From Cavia porcellus (Eukaryota > Chordata > Mammalia > Rodentia > Caviidae): 64,000 bases of DNA. The position numbers and the translations under genes are program-made. The stretch lies in assembly GCF_034190915.1 (NCBI RefSeq), contig NW_026947484.1, positions 205,666,657-205,730,656 of the forward strand. Reading direction: 5' to 3'. The stretch's first letter is position 1, and each line of letters begins with the position of its first letter. This document shows, in pieces, positions 10,765-23,300 of the stretch. Below the pieces are notes generated by a model. The model searched no databases, had not been told where the DNA came from, and saw only the letters and a list, made by a program, of their open reading frames with translations.

Positions 10765-12900
10765 GTTCTATGACTAGAAAGCAAGTGTGAGAATTTCTAG
10801 GAGCCATAGGATATTGCTTGCTTTAGATTACAGACTCACAAGACCAGGCTTTTAAGCAACTGAAGTCAGCCTTAACAGAAGGTCCAGTTCTGGCTCTGCC
10901 AAATTTGCAAAATCTTTTTCCCTCTATGTTGATGAAAAGCAAAGGAGAACAAAAGGAGTACTGACCCAGAGTTTAGGACCATGGCAAAGGCCTGTTGCCT
11001 CTCTTTCCAAGAGACTTGATAATGTGGCAGCCAGATGGCTGCATTGCCTGCAGATAATTGCCTTGGTGACCCTGCTGGTGAAAGAGGCCCAAAAGTTGAC
11101 ATTTGGACAAAAACTTTTAATTATCTCCTCTCATTCACTGGAGACTCTCATCAAAGCTCCACCAGACCAATGGCTGCCTAACTCCTGAGTCATGCACTAT
11201 CAGGCATTACTTCTGGATCTGACTGCCATCAACTTCAAGGGGACAGTGGCTTTGAACCCAGCTATTCTGCTGCCTGATGACGACCCCTCCTTGCCTCTCT
11301 GATCATCTCATGGGGCTTCAACCAGACTTGACAGATGAGCCACTTCCGGAGTTCCAGAGTTCTGGAGTTCCGGAGTATTTCTCTGATGGAAGTAGTCATA
11401 TCTATCAAGGTAAGTGGGTCATGGGAGCCACCATCATGGACTCTCAGATTCTATGGGAATACACCTTGGAGCCAGGAACATCAGCCCAATGGACTGAACT
11501 CATTGCCCTCACTGAGACCCTCAAGTTGTCAGACTGATAGCAGATATGCATTTGCTACAAAGGATCAAAGGTTCAAAAATACTCCCCGAATTTTGGATTT
11601 GTTAGCTGCAATTTGGATGCCAAGGAAGGTGGCTATTAAATAATCTAGCAGACACTGCTGCCCAAAAAGCAGCCACAAAATTAGTGGGATTAGTGGGGAT
11701 TGAGACAGCCCAGCATTGCTACTAATTCCACCTACTCTGTCAGAGGCCTTTTGCACTAAAAGAGACTTGCATTTGGCAGCTCAACTCCAAGAAAAGCCTC
11801 ATATCCCCAGGGCTGGTACTAACTGCCTGATAACTGAGTCCTCCTCCAAGAGACATTGGGATGTCTCAACAACTCATAAACAAGCTCAGTCCACTCACAT
11901 GGAAGGATCAAAACTCACTACTCTTTTTTTGAGATTGTTTTTTATCTCCCAGTTATCAAAGCTTACTCAGTCTGTGAGCCTTAGATGCCCTGAGTGCCAT
12001 TTGGTAAACCCAAAGGGACCACAACAAATGGAAACCACTCATTATCATGGTACTATGCCTGGAAAACATTGGGAAATAGATTTCACAGAAACCTGGACTT
12101 CAAGAGAATAATTACTTATTAGTAATGGTAGATACTTTCACTAGATGAGTCAAAGCTTTTCATAGTCTGAGTCAGACTTGATAATAGTTTCTCCAACTTG
12201 GCCTCCCCTTATTTGTAGGGTCTGATATTAATCTGAGCTATTTATAGCTCAGATAACTCAAAAAAACTAACCCAAGCTTTGCAGATTGATTGGAAACTCC
12301 ATTGTGCTTACTGGCCTCAAAGTTCAGGACAAGTAGCAAGGATGACCAGACTTTAAAAATGATAATAACTAAGATGGCATTGAAAACTGGTGAGAACTGG
12401 GTGAGCCTCCTTTCTTTTGCACTCTTGCATGCACGATATACCCCCTAAGTTGCAGGTGTTTCCCCTTTTAAAGCTCCATATGGGAGACCTCCTCCTCTTA
12501 TTCCTAAGATTTCTTAATAAAAATTAGCTGATCTGGCTAATCAAGATCTTGTTAAGTCCCTCCAGGCCCTTCAGCCAGCTCACACTTCCATCCACCGGTT
12601 ATTCTGAGAACAACAGCCTCTGCCTGCTGCCCATCCCGAGGACAAACGTCCTGCAGTGAAACCTAGGACACTAGTTCTCATCAAGAGACATCATTGTGAA
12701 TCTCTCAAACCATGAGAAGGTCCCTACGCTGTGGTCCTCAGCATTCCAGCCACCACCAAAGTCACTGAAAAGCCTGCTTAGATTCATCATTGCCACTTCA
12801 AGCCAGTTCTAGCCTCTGACAGTGATCAACCACAGATAAGTGGACTGTTGTTCCCTCTGAGGATTCTTTAAAACTTAAAATTTCCAAATGTATCTGATAA
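10765..12900 (+). pseudogene. Gammaretrovirus-like pol remnant (RT C-terminus, RNase H, integrase), copy 2
   Basis: Starts in the reverse-transcriptase thumb/connection region (about 10790-11270; pieces such as ALTEGPVLALPNLQN and LGPWQRPVASLSKRLD, split by frameshifts and stops). RNase H at 11277-11560 keeps SDGSS, ELIAL and TDSRYAFAT in separate frames. Integrase shows a C-x2-C at about 11983-11998, the first active-site Asp in WEIDFTETW near 12079, and a damaged second Asp region near 12221. The QV-Glu position (about 12328-12336) reads Ala. The RT palm domain with its catalytic aspartates is missing. It is closely related to the 1.5-3.0 kb copy. Not functional. Confidence 0.87.
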
Positions 12901-12904
12901 TCTT

Positions 12905-14300
12905 GCTCTTATGAGTTCTTTCTTATGGACACCCCAAGGAGATACTTTATAATCCACTGTTTGGAACTTGGAAAATTACTATTTTACTGGTAAATTATTG
13001 GTAGCCAATGCTACTGTCCATGGGATAATTAAGACAGATTTATAGGCCCTATTAAATAACATCCCAGCAAAAATTATACAAAAAAGAATGTTGTTTGGTC
13101 CCGTCCCCACGCCATGCTGCATGATTGGCTGCTAATAGAGACTTGCAGGGACCTACATAGTTAAAGGAAATTATAGTCCACTGGCTGGTATCTTTGCTCC
13201 CCAAAGCAACACCAGCCTCTGATCACAGGTGTTCACAGTCTGTAGAGACAAAATATTTTTGTAGACATTGGGGTTGTGAATCTATATCTCCTTGGCAAGG
13301 AAATAAAGGGGGTCATTACCTTTTTCTCACTCAGGAGACTTCATCTTTCATTCTTCTCCACTAAACTTCCTTCTTATGAGACCTTTTTGCCCTCTGTGAT
13401 TTCTGTGCTATCTCTAGACTCCTTCTTGCCTCTGGACATTGCTTATGGCAAATCAAAATTTAAATTCCTTTGCAGACAACACCACTTGTTGTTGGGATGC
13501 CAGGCCCCTGCTTACACTGGACAATACACAGGGTACTCCAGGAACCTATGTTTACTCTGCCTCCTACTCCTTGCACACTGCCCCTTATGCTGCACTCTAT
13601 AATCTTACCTCTTTGGTTTTGATTCATAATTTTTCCTATCCTGTTAATCAGCACCTTGTTGCTCCCAAAAGAGCCTGGTTTGCCTGTACTTCTGGTGTAA
13701 CTCCTTGTTCCATGCATCACCTGTTCGCCCAATGCCCTGAAATTTGCATATTAGTCCATATTTTTCCCCAAGTATATTGGTACTCTAGAAATAATGGTAG
13801 GAGTCACTTGTTCCCTAGCTTTGACTTAAAGAATCTGGTCTGAGCAAAGAGGAATCCTGTATTCTTACCTGTATTACTGGGAATTGGGATGGAAGAGTCA
13901 ATAGGTTTAGGAGTGTCCAGTCTAATAATTGGACACTTAAAATTATAGACACTTAAGTGCACTCATTGACCAAGATTTAGCCCTTAGTGACTCTGTCTCC
14001 AAATTAGACAATTCTTTAAGTTCACTGGCTGAGATAATTTTACAAAACTGGCAGAGTCTAGATCTCCTGTTCCTAAATAAAAAAGGCCTCTGTCTTGCAT
14101 TGGAATTAGGCATTAAGAATTAGGAATAGGCATGGTTGCCTGTATGCCAATTATTCCAGAGTTATCCAACAAAGTATGACCAGCCTTAAAAGGCGGTTAC
14201 AGGAATGAGAACAAGCCAGACAAGCTGAACAGAATTGGTTTATATGATAGTTTTCTCTGTCTCCCTGGTTGACAATGTTAATCACAGCAGCCTCCAGACC
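12905..14300 (+). pseudogene. Retroviral env remnant, copy 2
   Basis: Occupies the env position between integrase and the 3' LTR. The longest frame (13439-13843, 134 codons) is rich in Cys, Asn-X-Ser/Thr sites and aromatic residues, as in a surface subunit C-terminus. A heptad-like and Cys-containing TM ectodomain trace is visible at about 13980-14105, then a tryptophan-rich membrane-proximal stretch near 14235-14270. There are many stops, and the membrane anchor has been lost in a deletion that joins env to the LTR. Non-functional. Confidence 0.72.
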
Positions 14301-14763
14301 TGTTAATCTTAGTTACTAGTTTACTGACCACATCATCATCCTGATCTGTATGCATCTGTCCCCCCCCAGTAACCTGTTTGCTGTGTCAACTTTTGTTCCC
14401 CTTGTAAGAGACAAATGATGCTGTGTCAAACATTGTTCCCTTTATGAGAGACAAATGTTCCTGGAATTGGTAGACTAAGGGCTATGAATTGGTGAACCAC
14501 CCATTGTGAAATGCCTCTGACCTCAAGCAAAGGGGAACAAAGGCCCACCTTGTTTCTGTTTCTCATTGCTATGTACTTAATGATCAATGAGTTAATCATA
14601 AATGAACTATAAAAATCAGTCAAAATTTTAACTCAGTTGCACAGCTTTGCAAATTCCATCTGCACTGTGTCACTGGGACAGCTAAAATAAAAGTGCTTCT
14701 TTTTAAAATGAAGTCATCTTTCCCTGTTTTTCCTCTTGGGGGCCTTTTTGGGGAGAGTACAAC
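14301..14763 (+). mobile_element. 3' LTR of gammaretrovirus-like provirus, copy 2
   Basis: Aligns with 8674-9179 from the segment actgaccacatcatcatcct onward and ends gagagtacaaca. A deletion of roughly 50 bases removes part of its 5' region. The TATA-like aactataaaaatc is near 14605 and the AATAAA signal is near 14684. No TSD matching the 5' LTR flank could be confirmed. Confidence 0.82.
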
Positions 14764-14894
14764 ATTTTTCAGATACTTTTTACTTTTCCCCTTTAAATAT
14801 GTATGGAATAAGTTATATATCCTCAATACTGGCACTTTTCATTTTGTTTTTAGGAACTATTAATATGATCAACATAGATTTTCTCATCAATTAC

Positions 14895-15458
14895 TGTGGA
14901 GGATGAGGAGTAACTTTGAGGCTCTGGCCCCCTCGTGACCTGCAATAAACAATAGCCCCCGGTATGCAGGACAGAGACAGGGCAGGAAGGCCCGACCCCA
15001 ATGAGGGAAGATGTTCCCCCCTCTGAACCCATGCTGTGTGACTTGGCTTTGTTTGCAGAGTCATGAGGAGGTGGCCGACCTTCAGGTGGCTAGAAAGAAC
15101 AAACATAATTAAGAGCATTCTTGGGCTAATGGAGTGCATTTTTGGGCTAATGGAGTTCCTCCTGGGTTAGTGGGGTTAGAAGAACTGGTTTTGCTTGTTT
15201 AACTTAGAGAGTAGAGATAAACATTGTAGTTGGTCACAAATCTTGTCACAAAGAATGCTTTTTCAAGATAATCGTCTGTGCTCTGTGAATTGACCCGGTT
15301 TACTATATAAGAATCCTGGAATAAAGACTTGGTGTGCTGTGCAGTGCAGTTGCAATTGCTGTTTCTCTCTGCTGTTTCTTTTCTTCGCGCTGCACCCCCC
15401 ATGTCCCGATTTGGTGTGTGTGTGTCTCTTACCTTAAACATTTACTTGACAATCAACA
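14895..15458 (+). mobile_element. Solo LTR, ERVK-like, 6-bp TSD
   Basis: A 564-bp element beginning TGTGGAGG and ending CAATCAACA, flanked by the 6-bp repeat aattac at 14889-14894 and 15459-15464. A 6-bp duplication is usual for betaretrovirus-like ERVs. It contains a TATA box (ctatataag, about 15303), AATAAA (about 15320) and a pyrimidine-rich R/U5 with a short TG repeat. The terminal 27 bases of the LTR recur exactly in the 3' flank (15461-15487), which is unusual. Confidence 0.82.
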
Positions 15459-15487
15459 AATTACCTTAAACATTTACTTGACAATCA
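15429..15487 (+). repeat. 27-bp perfect direct repeat, 32-bp period, across LTR end and flank
   Basis: The 27 bases starting ttaccttaaacatttacttg occur at 15429-15455 and again at 15461-15487 with 5 bases between. The first copy is within the LTR terminus and the second is outside the TSD. Confidence 0.9.
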
Positions 15488-15626
15488 CATATATTTGAAG
15501 TGTAGTTATAGTTCAAAGTGTACCTGTTTTATTTTAGAAAAACAAAAAACAAGAAAAGTTTGTCACCCTAATATGTGAAAATATCAAGAATGTTAATGAT
15601 AAAGTTTTTAAAAAATGTGTATATCA

Positions 15627-15715
15627 GACCTGGTATGGTAGTACATGTCTGTAATCCCAGAACTCAGGACGCTGAGGCAGGACAGTCACTGCAAATTTGA
15701 GACCAAATTGGCTAT
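15627..15715 (+). mobile_element. 7SL-derived SINE (B1/Alu-like monomer), diverged
   Basis: Contains the diagnostic tgtctgtaatcccag, followed by gctgaggcagga and gtcactgcaaatttgagacc. It covers the left part of a 7SL-derived monomer. The tail and TSD are not clear. Confidence 0.75.
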
Positions 15716-15719
15716 CAAC

Positions 15720-18700
15720 TATGTTTGAGGGCAGACTGAATTTCATAATGAAAGATCTTGTATGAGAAAAGCAAAATATACAAAATAAGGCTGCACAAAT
15801 CTTGCAATTTTTATTTGCACAAATTTGCTTCAAGACATAGTTTATTTTATTGAGAAAATTGCATAAAAAGAATAAGAAAAGGATTGGCATGTCAGTTTCA
15901 CTTTGTGTTGCTCATTTCCACTTTTCTATTCCTTTTTGGGTCATTACTTAACACAGATGATAGGATCTTGCTGTAGTTTGCACCCATGAATTCTCATATA
16001 AGTATTTCTTTTAAAATTGAAAGTCAACTGTTGAGCACTGAAAGAGTCATTTTACCACTGTGTCACTCCAGGACTTGTTGCAGTTTTTTGCTTTTAAGCT
16101 AGGTATTTTTACTTATCTCTAGCAAAACCATTCAAAAATTTACCAGAAAGAAACTTTAAACACTTTGGTTGCTTTATTCAAAGCATTATCAGTAACCCTC
16201 AGATTATGCATCCCAGCACAGGTTGTATGCTTTGCTCCATATCTTTTGGCATAGGTAGTGGTGTAAAAATCTAAATCTGTTTGCCCACTTAAAGAAATGA
16301 ATGTGGTGGTGTATGAATCTTGTTTAAGAAGAGTTCATATTAGTTTACACTGGGACAGAATTCTAGATGTTGAGAAATTTTGCTCCAGGTCCCAGGTAAA
16401 CCATTTAACATTAATTCCATGTTTTTTAATTCCCACAACTCATGAACCCAAGTGTAAAAATAGAAGTAATAGTAATGATATATAATTCTACTTCACAGTC
16501 TTGTTCTTCATTCAGTTTTTATTCCCAAAGATGACAACATGGTAAAATTTCACATGTGATGATGTCCTGAAAAACAAAATTTAGAAATTCAATGAAAATT
16601 TCTTATATATGTTGTTTACTGAAAAACACTGCAATAATATGTAGCAGTATGTTTTAAATTATCAACATGTAATAAGACCTATTTTTAAATCTCTAAAAAA
16701 ATAAAAATAATTACTTAAAATAAGTGAAACAGATCACTTAATTTTTATATAGTATTTTTACTTTGAATAGAATTAAAATTGGTCCTGGTGGTTTTTGAAT
16801 ATGTGGGAAAATTTTACATTTTACTTTATCACAATCTAAGAAGATGTCTTGTGTATGTGAACAAAGCAACTATTTTTTACCTGTAAATAGAAAGAAGCTT
16901 TTTATGAGTCTTGGCTACATTTATATCTCAGAAAATTAAACTTTTATAAATGATACATTAGCTCCACTTACTTCTTATTCTATTTCCTAGAAGATAAAAT
17001 AGTACACAAACATAAAATTTTAAATTCAGATTACAAAAACAATGAGATGAAAATACTAAAGGGAAAGAACAACTGTTCAGTTATGAGAGTTGCTTTTCTC
17101 TAAATAACACAGTAGTAATCTAAATATTTTTGTCCAATCTTTTAAAAGTGTGGTTTCCTAAAAATTCATGAGGAAAAATACAGGCAAGGTCTTTACTGAA
17201 CCTTAACAAAATCAAACAGATTAATTTGGTCATAATTTTATACTAGGATTCTGAGCCCTCATCATTCTGGAAGTTTTGTGGTTTTGTCTTCCCTGCACTT
17301 TTCTTCACTATCCTCACACCATCCTCTCCTTATTTCCTGTGGTAATACCCATGTTCTCTGCAGGAGCCAGCAAATGCTCCCTGACTTTACAAAGAACAAC
17401 CCTTTCCCTCATTTCTAAGGATTTCAAAACAAAAGTTTTCATGACTTGGGAATCATATCTTCCACAGCAAATATTAGGTAACGAGTTTTCCAAATTCACT
17501 GTCTAAAAGAAGATGCAGTGATTTCCTGATTTATCGGTAACTATGAGGAAGAGCAGTAGTGAATTAGTGAGAGTAATAAATTAGTGAGCAATACTTGAGT
17601 GAAGCCACCTATGCATTTCAGAAACTCTGCTCTGATTTAAATTAGATAAGGAAGTGAAATTTGAGTAGAAAGGTGAGAGAACGCAGTAAACTGATGACAA
17701 ACATTGGCAAAGCTAGGCTTCTTAATTAGCATTCGTGCTTATTTTTAGCTTTCTGCATAGATCAGTTTTAATAAGGCAGTTTCCTGCCAGGCCAAACCCA
17801 CATCAAGACAGACAAGAGCGTCCTTCATGAGAAGAGGTTTAGTTGTGTATGAGTAGCTTTGTGTAAATGCTAACATCGTTAACCTCTTGGCCTGCAGGAG
17901 AAACACAGTGTATAAATCTTAACTAACATCAGACCTCATGCTATGACATTTTGTTACTTTCTAAAGAAATAGCAAAAGAAAACTCTGCAGGCTTTAAATA
18001 TGTAATAGATCATCCAGATATACCTTTGGTCATTGAATAACAGAGGGATTTTCTTTTCCTCTTTAAATGTGCTCTTCTCATTGTTGTCACTGGAAAAACT
18101 CAGCACTCAGAAACTCTTAATCATACTTTTTGCTTCCCCTTGACATTTGTTCTATTTATTCACTATACTTTACACTTTTAACCTTCATAGACCAAATGCA
18201 TTTGACAATGAAAAAGCCTTGTATTATGTGAAAACAAAGCAACAATGTTTTGGGTCCGAGTCAGAGCCTGCTGTGAAAGGATCAGAGCTGTTAATGCAGA
18301 CTGTGCATTTCCTATTCCGTCTCCAAACCAAGTCCCCAGTCTCCACACCTTTACTGGTTGGGAAATTTTCTTTCAGTACCCCAAGACAGCCCTCCTTCCA
18401 GCTCCCCTGCTTCCTCTAACTGCATGCTGGAGATCTCGCCCAAATTCAACACTTCCCTTCTTATTCTCAGTGCATGATGTGTTTAATGTGCTAGTCTAGC
18501 CCAAACCTGTGAGTTAGAACAAAGAGTGGCTTGTTCAACTCATAAAGCTCTCAGGAATAAGCATGTTTAATATGTGCTTCAGATGTGATGTGCAGAGGAA
18601 TTTTCCCTAAGAAAGATATAAAATGAAACTGCTTCTTAAATTCTGTATAACAAGCATTACTGGTAATAACTGAAAGCTTTCTTGTGGAGCATAAGAAAAG

Positions 18701-19918
18701 TGAGCTTGCTTATGAATTTATTTTCCTAATTTTTCATTTTGTACATTCAGCATGCCAATGATGAGATCTACTGAAAACTTTTCCTGGAATCTTTCTTCAT
18801 TTCTTTTTATCTTTTTTAGCATGTGTGCTAGTACATGAAGTTTGCCTTCATCTTAGAGAAGGGTGCATGTACATAATACATCTTGATTTTGTTTTCATCT
18901 CCTTCCCCTGAAGTCTCTCTTTAGTCTTAGTATTCAGCTGTCCCAGAGAAAAGAGGATACTTATTGCCTACATTCAAAAATGAGTTTTTCCATGTTTTTT
19001 TTCATTTGTTTGCTCATGGTCTCTCTTTTTCAATAAACACCTGAGGGTTCATTATGCTCACACAAGTGTGGATAGGAAGAGGAATAAACTTTGAAGAACA
19101 AATGGCATCTCTTTTCCCATGTGCAGAGCCTAACAGAGAGTGAAAGACATGAAAGGAAGAAGCTTCCTTTCAGTGCTGAGTGAATAAGCAATTGAACCCA
19201 TTTAGCTCCTGACTTCTTGATCAACATAATCATACATGTAAAATATGTTCTGGTAAAACAGTCATAAAGAGTATAAACAAGAACCATACTTTTCTCAGGA
19301 GAAAGTATTTTTTCCTTTTCATCCAGCATTTATATTTTGAATAGTTTGCATGATCTCCAAAGTAGGAGCAGCAATTACACATAGCAGAGATTTTCACGAG
19401 CAAATCTAGAGTGCTTTTCTTACAAGAAATTTCTAGAACTCTTCATGTCAAACTTTTCCCTAATGGATCTTGGTCACACATGAGTTTTCCCAAGTGCTAC
19501 TGAGCTGGTCCTTAATGCTTCTTAGGAGGAACCACTGTGCCCTCAGCTTCTGCAGGGCAGGAGCTTTCTCCTTAGGACAATCCTGCCTATTGCCTTCCTC
19601 AACTCATTCAATTCCATGGCACCAGTCAGAGGGCACACGCATTAGAAGTCCTAAATTCAAGACAATAAATGTTTTCCAGAAGTTCTTGGTTGTTTCTGCT
19701 TCCCAGTGAAATGTTTTCTTTACCATTATGTTCAACAATGATTCTGGTTAGATTTAAATATGATTTCAATATTACTTAAAGAATATTTTAAAGATAAATT
19801 ATACTTTCTATTTACAATCATATAGTGAAAGAGACAATGTTAGCTTACAAAAACAGTTCTTCTGTAGTACACAAGCATATTAGACATTCCAAACATGGAA
19901 TCAAATTAAACATAGGTA
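15720..19918. other. Unassigned AT-rich DNA
   Basis: Only short open frames (100 codons or fewer) on both strands, none with a domain or codon pattern. A slightly GC-richer patch lies at 18240-18440. I see no further recognisable repeat or gene, though old repeats could be hidden by divergence. Confidence 0.5.
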
Positions 19919-20313
19919 GTAAGATGATCCATCCCATGGATGGTCCGTGGGCCTTGCCTGGAGAGGGGACAGAGATGGAGGGCTGGGTGAGAGCAAAGAG
20001 AGACGGAGACAAGGCGGGATTTCATTCAAGTCTCGTTTATTCTTAAAATGGCTATAACTTATATAGGGTGGAGGCGGGCCAAGGGGCAGGAAGAGGGCAC
20101 GGAGTGTTATCTGATAGGTCATCATCACATCTGGATATATGACATAGGCAGGAGAGGATTATGGGAGATGTAGGCTGAAGTGGGAAGTTGCTCACGTCAT
20201 GCGCACTGTAGGCAAGGGGAAGATCATGGGAAATGTAGGCTGACACACAAAATGCCCTCAGGTGGGAGGGGCAGGGCAGCAGCAGCCATTCTGAGCCATT
20301 CCCTACAGTAAGA
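19919..20313 (-). mobile_element. Solo LTR, ERVK-like, antisense, 6-bp TSD
   Basis: Body 19925-20307 (383 bp). On the minus strand it begins TGTAGGGAATGG and ends in GGATCA, with perfect 6-bp TSDs gtaaga at 19919-19924 and 20308-20313. The minus strand carries a TATA box (ctatataag, near 20065), AATAAA (near 20042) and a pyrimidine-rich U5. It is markedly GC-rich compared with its surroundings, and its regulatory signals look well preserved. Confidence 0.88.
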
Positions 20314-23300
20314 CTCTATACCTCAGGAGGTGGAAAATGTCATAGGCAGGACCCTCTGAGATCCAACCAGAGCTTGATCAGATCATAGAGGTCAGGACAA
20401 TCAGTTGGCTCTGTTTCTTAGAAAGAGAATTGATTATTCTTTTAGGAAATTACCACTCTATTATACTTGACATTTTTCAAAATTGGGATGTCCATTGTTT
20501 AGCCTCTCAGGCACTGGCCTCACCAGCATATACGAGAGATCAACAGATGGAGATATCTGAGGTGAGGCCATCTCTGGAGGTTTATTTTGCCTTCATTGGT
20601 GAACTGGGTGAAGGAAAAGTTAACAAACTGCTGAGCTCACTGGAATGGAATGTGGGTGACATAGGCATAAAGGAGAAAAAAGCTATAAGTTATCTGCAAA
20701 ATAAATGCTTTCCATGCTTATAGAAGAGGGAACAAAATGAATAAATTATTGATACAAGGTGCTTTATAGGTAGTTTTTTGCATAAGTGACCTTGATCCCA
20801 AAATGTGCTATAATTATAGCACATTAATCAGTTTCTTGACTATCTATGTGGAGAGCCTAAGAAATTTCATAATGAGAACTAGCTGACCAGAGGACCCCAC
20901 CTGCCTCACCATTGTTTTGTCAGAATCAATGAGTAGATCATTCCCAGCCAAACTCTTTGTTCTCTTCTTGCAGCATTACTCAGGTCTGTGTTTTATTTAT
21001 CACCAACTCTGCATGCTTTGTATATTTTCTAGATTGGAGAATTTTGATGCTCAATATCCCTCTAGTTTCATTTGCAAAATTTCAATCATGCTAAACAATT
21101 ATTTCTATCATATACATTGATGCCCTAAAGTATTAGTTTCCACATTTGTGGCTTTGCTACCTATTGCCTAAAATGTAGTATAAAAACCTCTCCAATTATT
21201 GTTTCACAGGCCCACTTAAAATTCTCTGTTTTCTGTTTCTTACCTAAGACATATTTCTGTGGATTCCACTACTAACATGGCTTTCTGACCTTAAACAGTT
21301 TTTCAACATGTACAGATAATTCTAAAATACTTAGTTCCTATTTCTTATTTTCTGGACCTGGAAATAATTATTACCATAAACATGGACAAGGCAGACCAAA
21401 ATAAGTAAATATTAATGGACTTCTGGAATCAATAGTATATAATTAGGTAAAGCATTATGTAATTAATTTTATATAGTGAACAGAAATCTATGCTATGCTA
21501 GCATTCCCAGACATTTTAAGAGTAAACTTATCATCAAAATTCATATACATAACTATATGTACTTAAATAATGTACATTTGCATAAAATTCAACTGATCTA
21601 CAATACTTAGTGTTATCTGTAATTACATTGAATAAAAAGCTTGTTCTATGATGCTTGGAGCTAGGTTTCATATCACAGTAAAAAAGTAAAAGATTAAATG
21701 TTATAGAAAAAAATTAAACTAAAAATCAGTGAAAGCCTCATAATAGTACATTTAAACAATTATAAATGTCAATATTTTTATTTTTCTTAATTCTTTACTA
21801 TGGTGCTGGGAATACTGCTTAGCAGCACAATGCTTGCCTAGCAAGCACAAGGTCCTGAATTAGTACGAAAAAAGAAATAAATTCTTTACTGTGGTAGAAT
21901 GCATATGGGCCTAAAACTGGGTAGAGAAAAAGACCAGTGAGTTCTTGTGTTTTGGGTCTAACTGAATTCATGCTTAAGTACATAGTTTTAAGGTGATTCA
22001 AAATTTATTTACTTTAATGCAGTTCTGTTTGTAAGTAGGTGTAACATTAAATTTTGTGATTGTTTAATAAATTTCCAAAATATTTTAAATATCATTAACC
22101 CTCGACATATTTTTATTTTTAGAGATTCATTTAATAGTGTGGAAGCATTAACTCAAAATAAATAAGGCAATTATTAGAAATTAATTATATTTTAGGTGAC
22201 TTTTAAAAGCTGGAATTTAATGCACATATATAAAAGGGAAAATGTAGTTAATGCATAATAAAATTATATGAGAATTACTTCAACTCAGGCTATAAATATA
22301 AATTAAATTTTTATTAGCATATTAAACTTTCAGCATTACTGTTCTCAAGATATTTAGGCATAACCATAAAGCATAGTTATAGGTAGAATTAATTTTTTGA
22401 AATAAAAACGGAGTTCTTTTTATGTTTCTGTTGTTCTAAAAATGAATTTAATTAACCTCATAAACAATTATATCAAGTGGAAATCGAGAAATTAACATTA
22501 ACAGCATCATCTATAGATTCACACACAAACATACACATATCCAAATGTGGGTCTTATCACACCTGTGCACATAAGTAAGAACTAATTAATATATTAATAC
22601 CAGCATCTAAAAATTACTCATTGACATTTGGCAATTATGTAAATTTGGATCTATTTTAATAAGAAATACCCATCTGACTAAAACCAAATCACTGAAATTA
22701 TGAGATTATAATGGTAATGGTGATCTTAGCAAACCTTGAAAACTTAAACATAAATTACTTAAAATTAAATATGTATATACTAAATGCATAAGTATTAATG
22801 CAGCTAAATAAAGCATCTCCTTTTAATTTTTACTTTTACATAATCTATAGTCTGTCAAAATAAATTATTATTAATATAAAAAGTGGGATTATGTTTCATT
22901 CATGTATTCAAAAGCAGAAATTTAATACAAATCTCAACAATGTTAAGAAATTACTACGTTTACATCTATAATATGTAGTAAAAATGTGTTATTCACCTTA
23001 GTCATCTGTTTATGCAATAATTTTACCTGCCTGTTTTATTTTCAAAGTTACAGCTAGCTGAATTAATAGAAAATATAATACAAACTATACCTTGACCTAT
23101 AGGTTCTCAAGATCTGTCTGGAAAATAAAATATAATAAAACTAGATCATAGAAAACAATGGTGCAAATGCATTTAAAACGGACAGGAGTCATACACTTAT
23201 CTATATTATGCAAGGCAAGTCAGTAGCACTTAGATTTTGTGATGTTTCTCTGCTTTCATGAATAAAAGCTTTAATTTTTATGTTTTTCTTAATCATCTTT

